This document shows, piece after piece, positions 6,044 to 7,045 of a stretch of 7,045 nt of DNA (position 1 is its first letter; every line of letters begins with the position of its first letter). The position numbers and the translations under genes are program-made. Under the pieces are notes generated by a model. That model saw only the letters and a list, made by a program, of their open reading frames with translations, was not told the DNA's origin and searched no databases. The stretch comes from Acidimicrobiia bacterium (lineage in GTDB: Bacteria; Actinomycetota; Acidimicrobiia; Acidimicrobiales; JACDCH01): assembly GCA_013694495.1 (NCBI GenBank), contig JACDCH010000433.1:1-7045 (forward strand), written 5' to 3'.

Positions 6044-6100
6044 CATCGTTCTTTGGCACCAGCGTCTCAGCCGTTGAGACGCTGGTGCCAAAGAACGATG
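6044..6100. terminator. Perfect 26-bp-stem hairpin between convergent genes; candidate bidirectional terminator
   Basis: The left arm 6044-6069 (begins CATCGTTCTTTGG, ends CGTCTCA) and right arm 6075-6100 (begins TGAGACG, ends CCAAAGAACGATG) are exact reverse complements; the loop is GCCGT (6070-6074). It begins 5 nt after the LLM stop and ends 1 nt before the stop of the enoyl-CoA hydratase gene on the other strand. Position suggests termination for both genes. It is not a canonical intrinsic terminator: the T-rich stretch (TTCTTT) is on the 5' side and the A-rich one (AAAGAA) on the 3' side, with no trailing T run. It could instead be a member of a dispersed palindromic repeat family or a 3'-end mRNA stabiliser. 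Confidence 0.7.
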
Positions 6101-6101
6101 A

Positions 6102-6884
6102 TCAGCGGCCGGTGAACTTCGCCTTGCCGGGGCCCTCGGCCTTGAAGGAGTCGACGCCGATGCGGGCGTCGTCGGTGCGGAACACCTCGACGAACAGCTC
6201 GTGCTCGAGCTCGAGGCCGACGTGGAGGGAGACGTCGCCGCCGTGGTCGATGGCCCGCTTGGCCATGCCCTGTGCGACCACGGCCCCCGCGGCCAGCTCG
6301 GCCGCCCAGCCGAGCGCTTCGTCGAACACGCGCTCGGCCTCGACGACGCGGTCGGCGAGGCCGATGCGGAACGCCTCGTCAGCCTTCACCTGTCGGCCCG
6401 AGAGGATCATGTCCTTGGCCCGTGACGGGCCGACCAGGCGGGCGAGGCGCTGCGTCCCGCCGCCGCCCGGGATGATGCCGAGGAGGATCTCGGGCTGGCC
6501 GAAGCGGGCGTTGTCGGCCGCCACGCGGAAGTCGCACGCCAGCGCGAGCTCGCAGCCGCCGCCGAGGGCGAAGCCGTTGATCGCCGCAATCGTGGCCAGG
6601 GGCAGGGCGGCGAGCGCGTCGAGGGCGCGGGTGAACGCGCTTCCCACTGCCTCGGCCTCCTCGGGGCCGCCGAACTCCTCGATGTTCGCCCCGGCCGCGA
6701 ACATCCGCTCCGAGCCGGTGACGACGACGGCGCCGGGCGGGTCGTCGCCCAGCGCCGCCACGGCGCTCTCGAGCTGGCGTAGCAGCTCGATCGACAGGGC
6801 GTTGACCTTGCCGTTCGCCAGCCGCACGAGCGCGACGCCGTCGCCCCGTCGTTCGGTGGTCACCAGCAGCGAGTCGTCGGTCAC
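6102..6884 (-). CDS. Enoyl-CoA hydratase/isomerase (crotonase) family protein
   Basis: This 260-aa crotonase-fold protein has the usual family length. Family enzymes add water across 2-enoyl-CoA in beta-oxidation or carry out related isomerisations. The CoA oxyanion-hole segment FAAGANIEEF is at 62-71. AAINGFALGGGCELALACDF (100-119) carries Glu112, and RFGQPEILLGIIPGGGGTQR (127-146) carries Glu132. These match the two catalytic glutamates of true hydratases, so hydratase activity is likely. The C-terminus ends in KFTGR, typical of the family. The start is GTG 6884, with GGAGGA 6 nt upstream. An in-frame ATG at 6920 would add 12 residues but lies within the upstream gene and lacks a ribosome site. 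The start overlaps the preceding gene's stop by 4 bp (GTGA), so they are one operon. It converges on the LLM gene across the hairpin. Chain-length specificity cannot be inferred. Confidence 0.95.
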   Translation of the reverse strand: MTDDSLLVTTERRGDGVALVRLANGKVNALSIELLRQLESAVAALGDDPPGAVVVTGSERMFAAGANIEEFGGPEEAEAVGSAFTRALDALAALPLATIAAINGFALGGGCELALACDFRVAADNARFGQPEILLGIIPGGGGTQRLARLVGPSRAKDMILSGRQVKADEAFRIGLADRVVEAERVFDEALGWAAELAAGAVVAQGMAKRAIDHGGDVSLHVGLELEHELFVEVFRTDDARIGVDSFKAEGPGKAKFTGR

Positions 6885-7045
6885 AGCAATTCCTCCAGGA
6901 GGGCGTCGGTGGCGGACCACGGGTCTTGGCGGCGCTCGGCCACGGCGGTGCAGGCGGCTCTGAACGCCTCGCCCCCTTCGAGGCGGTGGACGCGGTCGAG
7001 CAGGCGGGCCACGAGTACGGCCCGCAGCTCCTCGGCGGCCCGGGC
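6881..7045 (-). CDS. C-terminal end of a gene resembling MeaB/ArgK GTPase (methylmalonyl-CoA mutase chaperone), partial
   Basis: Only the last 54 codons are in the window, read leftward from the right edge to TGA 6883-6881. They begin ARAAEELRAVLVARLLDRVH and end RRQDPWSATDALLEELL. The region looks alpha-helical and charged. The pattern of a helix with ELRxxL, then a segment ending xRxDPxxAxDxLL, is like the C-terminal tail of MeaB/ArgK GTPases, which protect and reactivate the B12-dependent methylmalonyl-CoA mutase (VAxGxxDPYxAADxLL in the family). The G-domain that would prove this is outside the window. The GTGA overlap with the enoyl-CoA hydratase gene shows co-transcription, and an acyl-CoA neighbour suits propionyl-CoA metabolism. 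The reading frame is solid; the identity is tentative. Confidence 0.6.
   Translation of the reverse strand, partial: ARAAEELRAVLVARLLDRVHRLEGGEAFRAACTAVAERRQDPWSATDALLEELL
6891..6896 (-). promoter_or_regulatory. Ribosome binding site of the enoyl-CoA hydratase gene
   Basis: Minus-strand GGAGGA lies 6 nt before GTG 6884, inside the last codons of the upstream gene. It selects GTG 6884 over the earlier ATG at 6920. Confidence 0.85.

Noticed and set aside
4866..6059. Open minus-strand frame opposite the SDR/LLM genes
   Set aside because: It is a shadow of the LLM coding sequence, with no domain signature, and it would run through the hairpin.
6885..6920. Longer enoyl-CoA hydratase start at ATG 6920
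   Set aside because: It overlaps the upstream gene, has no ribosome site and adds non-homologous residues. GTG 6884 has GGAGGA at 6 nt.
1..7045. CRISPR arrays, tRNA/rRNA genes, transposases, attachment sites
   Set aside because: No regularly spaced direct repeats, cloverleaf-like sequence, integrase or transposase motif, or target duplications were seen on either strand.

Overview
The window is very GC-rich, with strong G/C bias at third codon positions, tightly packed genes, start/stop overlaps (TGATG, GTGA) and GTG starts. The gene content is a SigE-type ECF sigma factor, a DUF3417-type glycogen phosphorylase, an F420-type LLM oxidoreductase, an SDR, an enoyl-CoA hydratase and a Glyoxalase_6-type VOC protein. 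Together these point to a high-GC actinobacterium, plausibly a member of the Acidimicrobiia. The taxonomic placement is inference.

Layout. (1) Positions 1-1770, minus strand: a small VOC/glyoxalase-like protein, then a two-gene unit of an ECF sigma factor and a membrane-anchored kelch/beta-propeller protein cut by the left edge. A textbook ECF promoter pattern (GGAACC-N16-CGTC) lies just upstream of the sigma gene and suggests autoregulation. The kelch protein occupies the usual anti-sigma slot. (2) Positions 1771-1867: divergent intergenic region with a candidate promoter and a 10-bp palindrome. (3) Positions 1868-4399, plus strand: a complete alpha-glucan (glycogen) phosphorylase, glgP. (4) Positions 4400-4452: a short gap with a -35/-10 pair, an apparently leaderless GTG start and a palindromic AGAAC-AC-GTTCT operator resembling the KstR site of actinobacterial sterol/lipid catabolism. 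(5) Positions 4453-6038, plus strand: a coupled SDR and LLM-class F420-type oxidoreductase. (6) Positions 6039-6101: filled by a perfect 26-bp-stem hairpin between convergent genes. (7) Positions 6102-7045, minus strand: an enoyl-CoA hydratase/isomerase, coupled by a GTGA overlap to the end of an upstream gene whose C-terminus resembles the MeaB/ArgK GTPase.

How they may work together. The SDR/LLM pair looks like a redox unit of lipid, sterol or terpenoid breakdown under a TetR-type repressor. The enoyl-CoA hydratase and possible MeaB fit acyl-CoA and propionyl/methylmalonyl-CoA metabolism. The sigma/kelch pair is a candidate signal-transduction module, possibly extending to glgP, whose upstream region carries a related GGAAC...CGT pattern. 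No RNA gene, CRISPR array, insertion sequence or integrase was seen. The most interesting items are the sigma/kelch module with its own promoter, the KstR-like operator over a leaderless promoter, and the long perfect hairpin.
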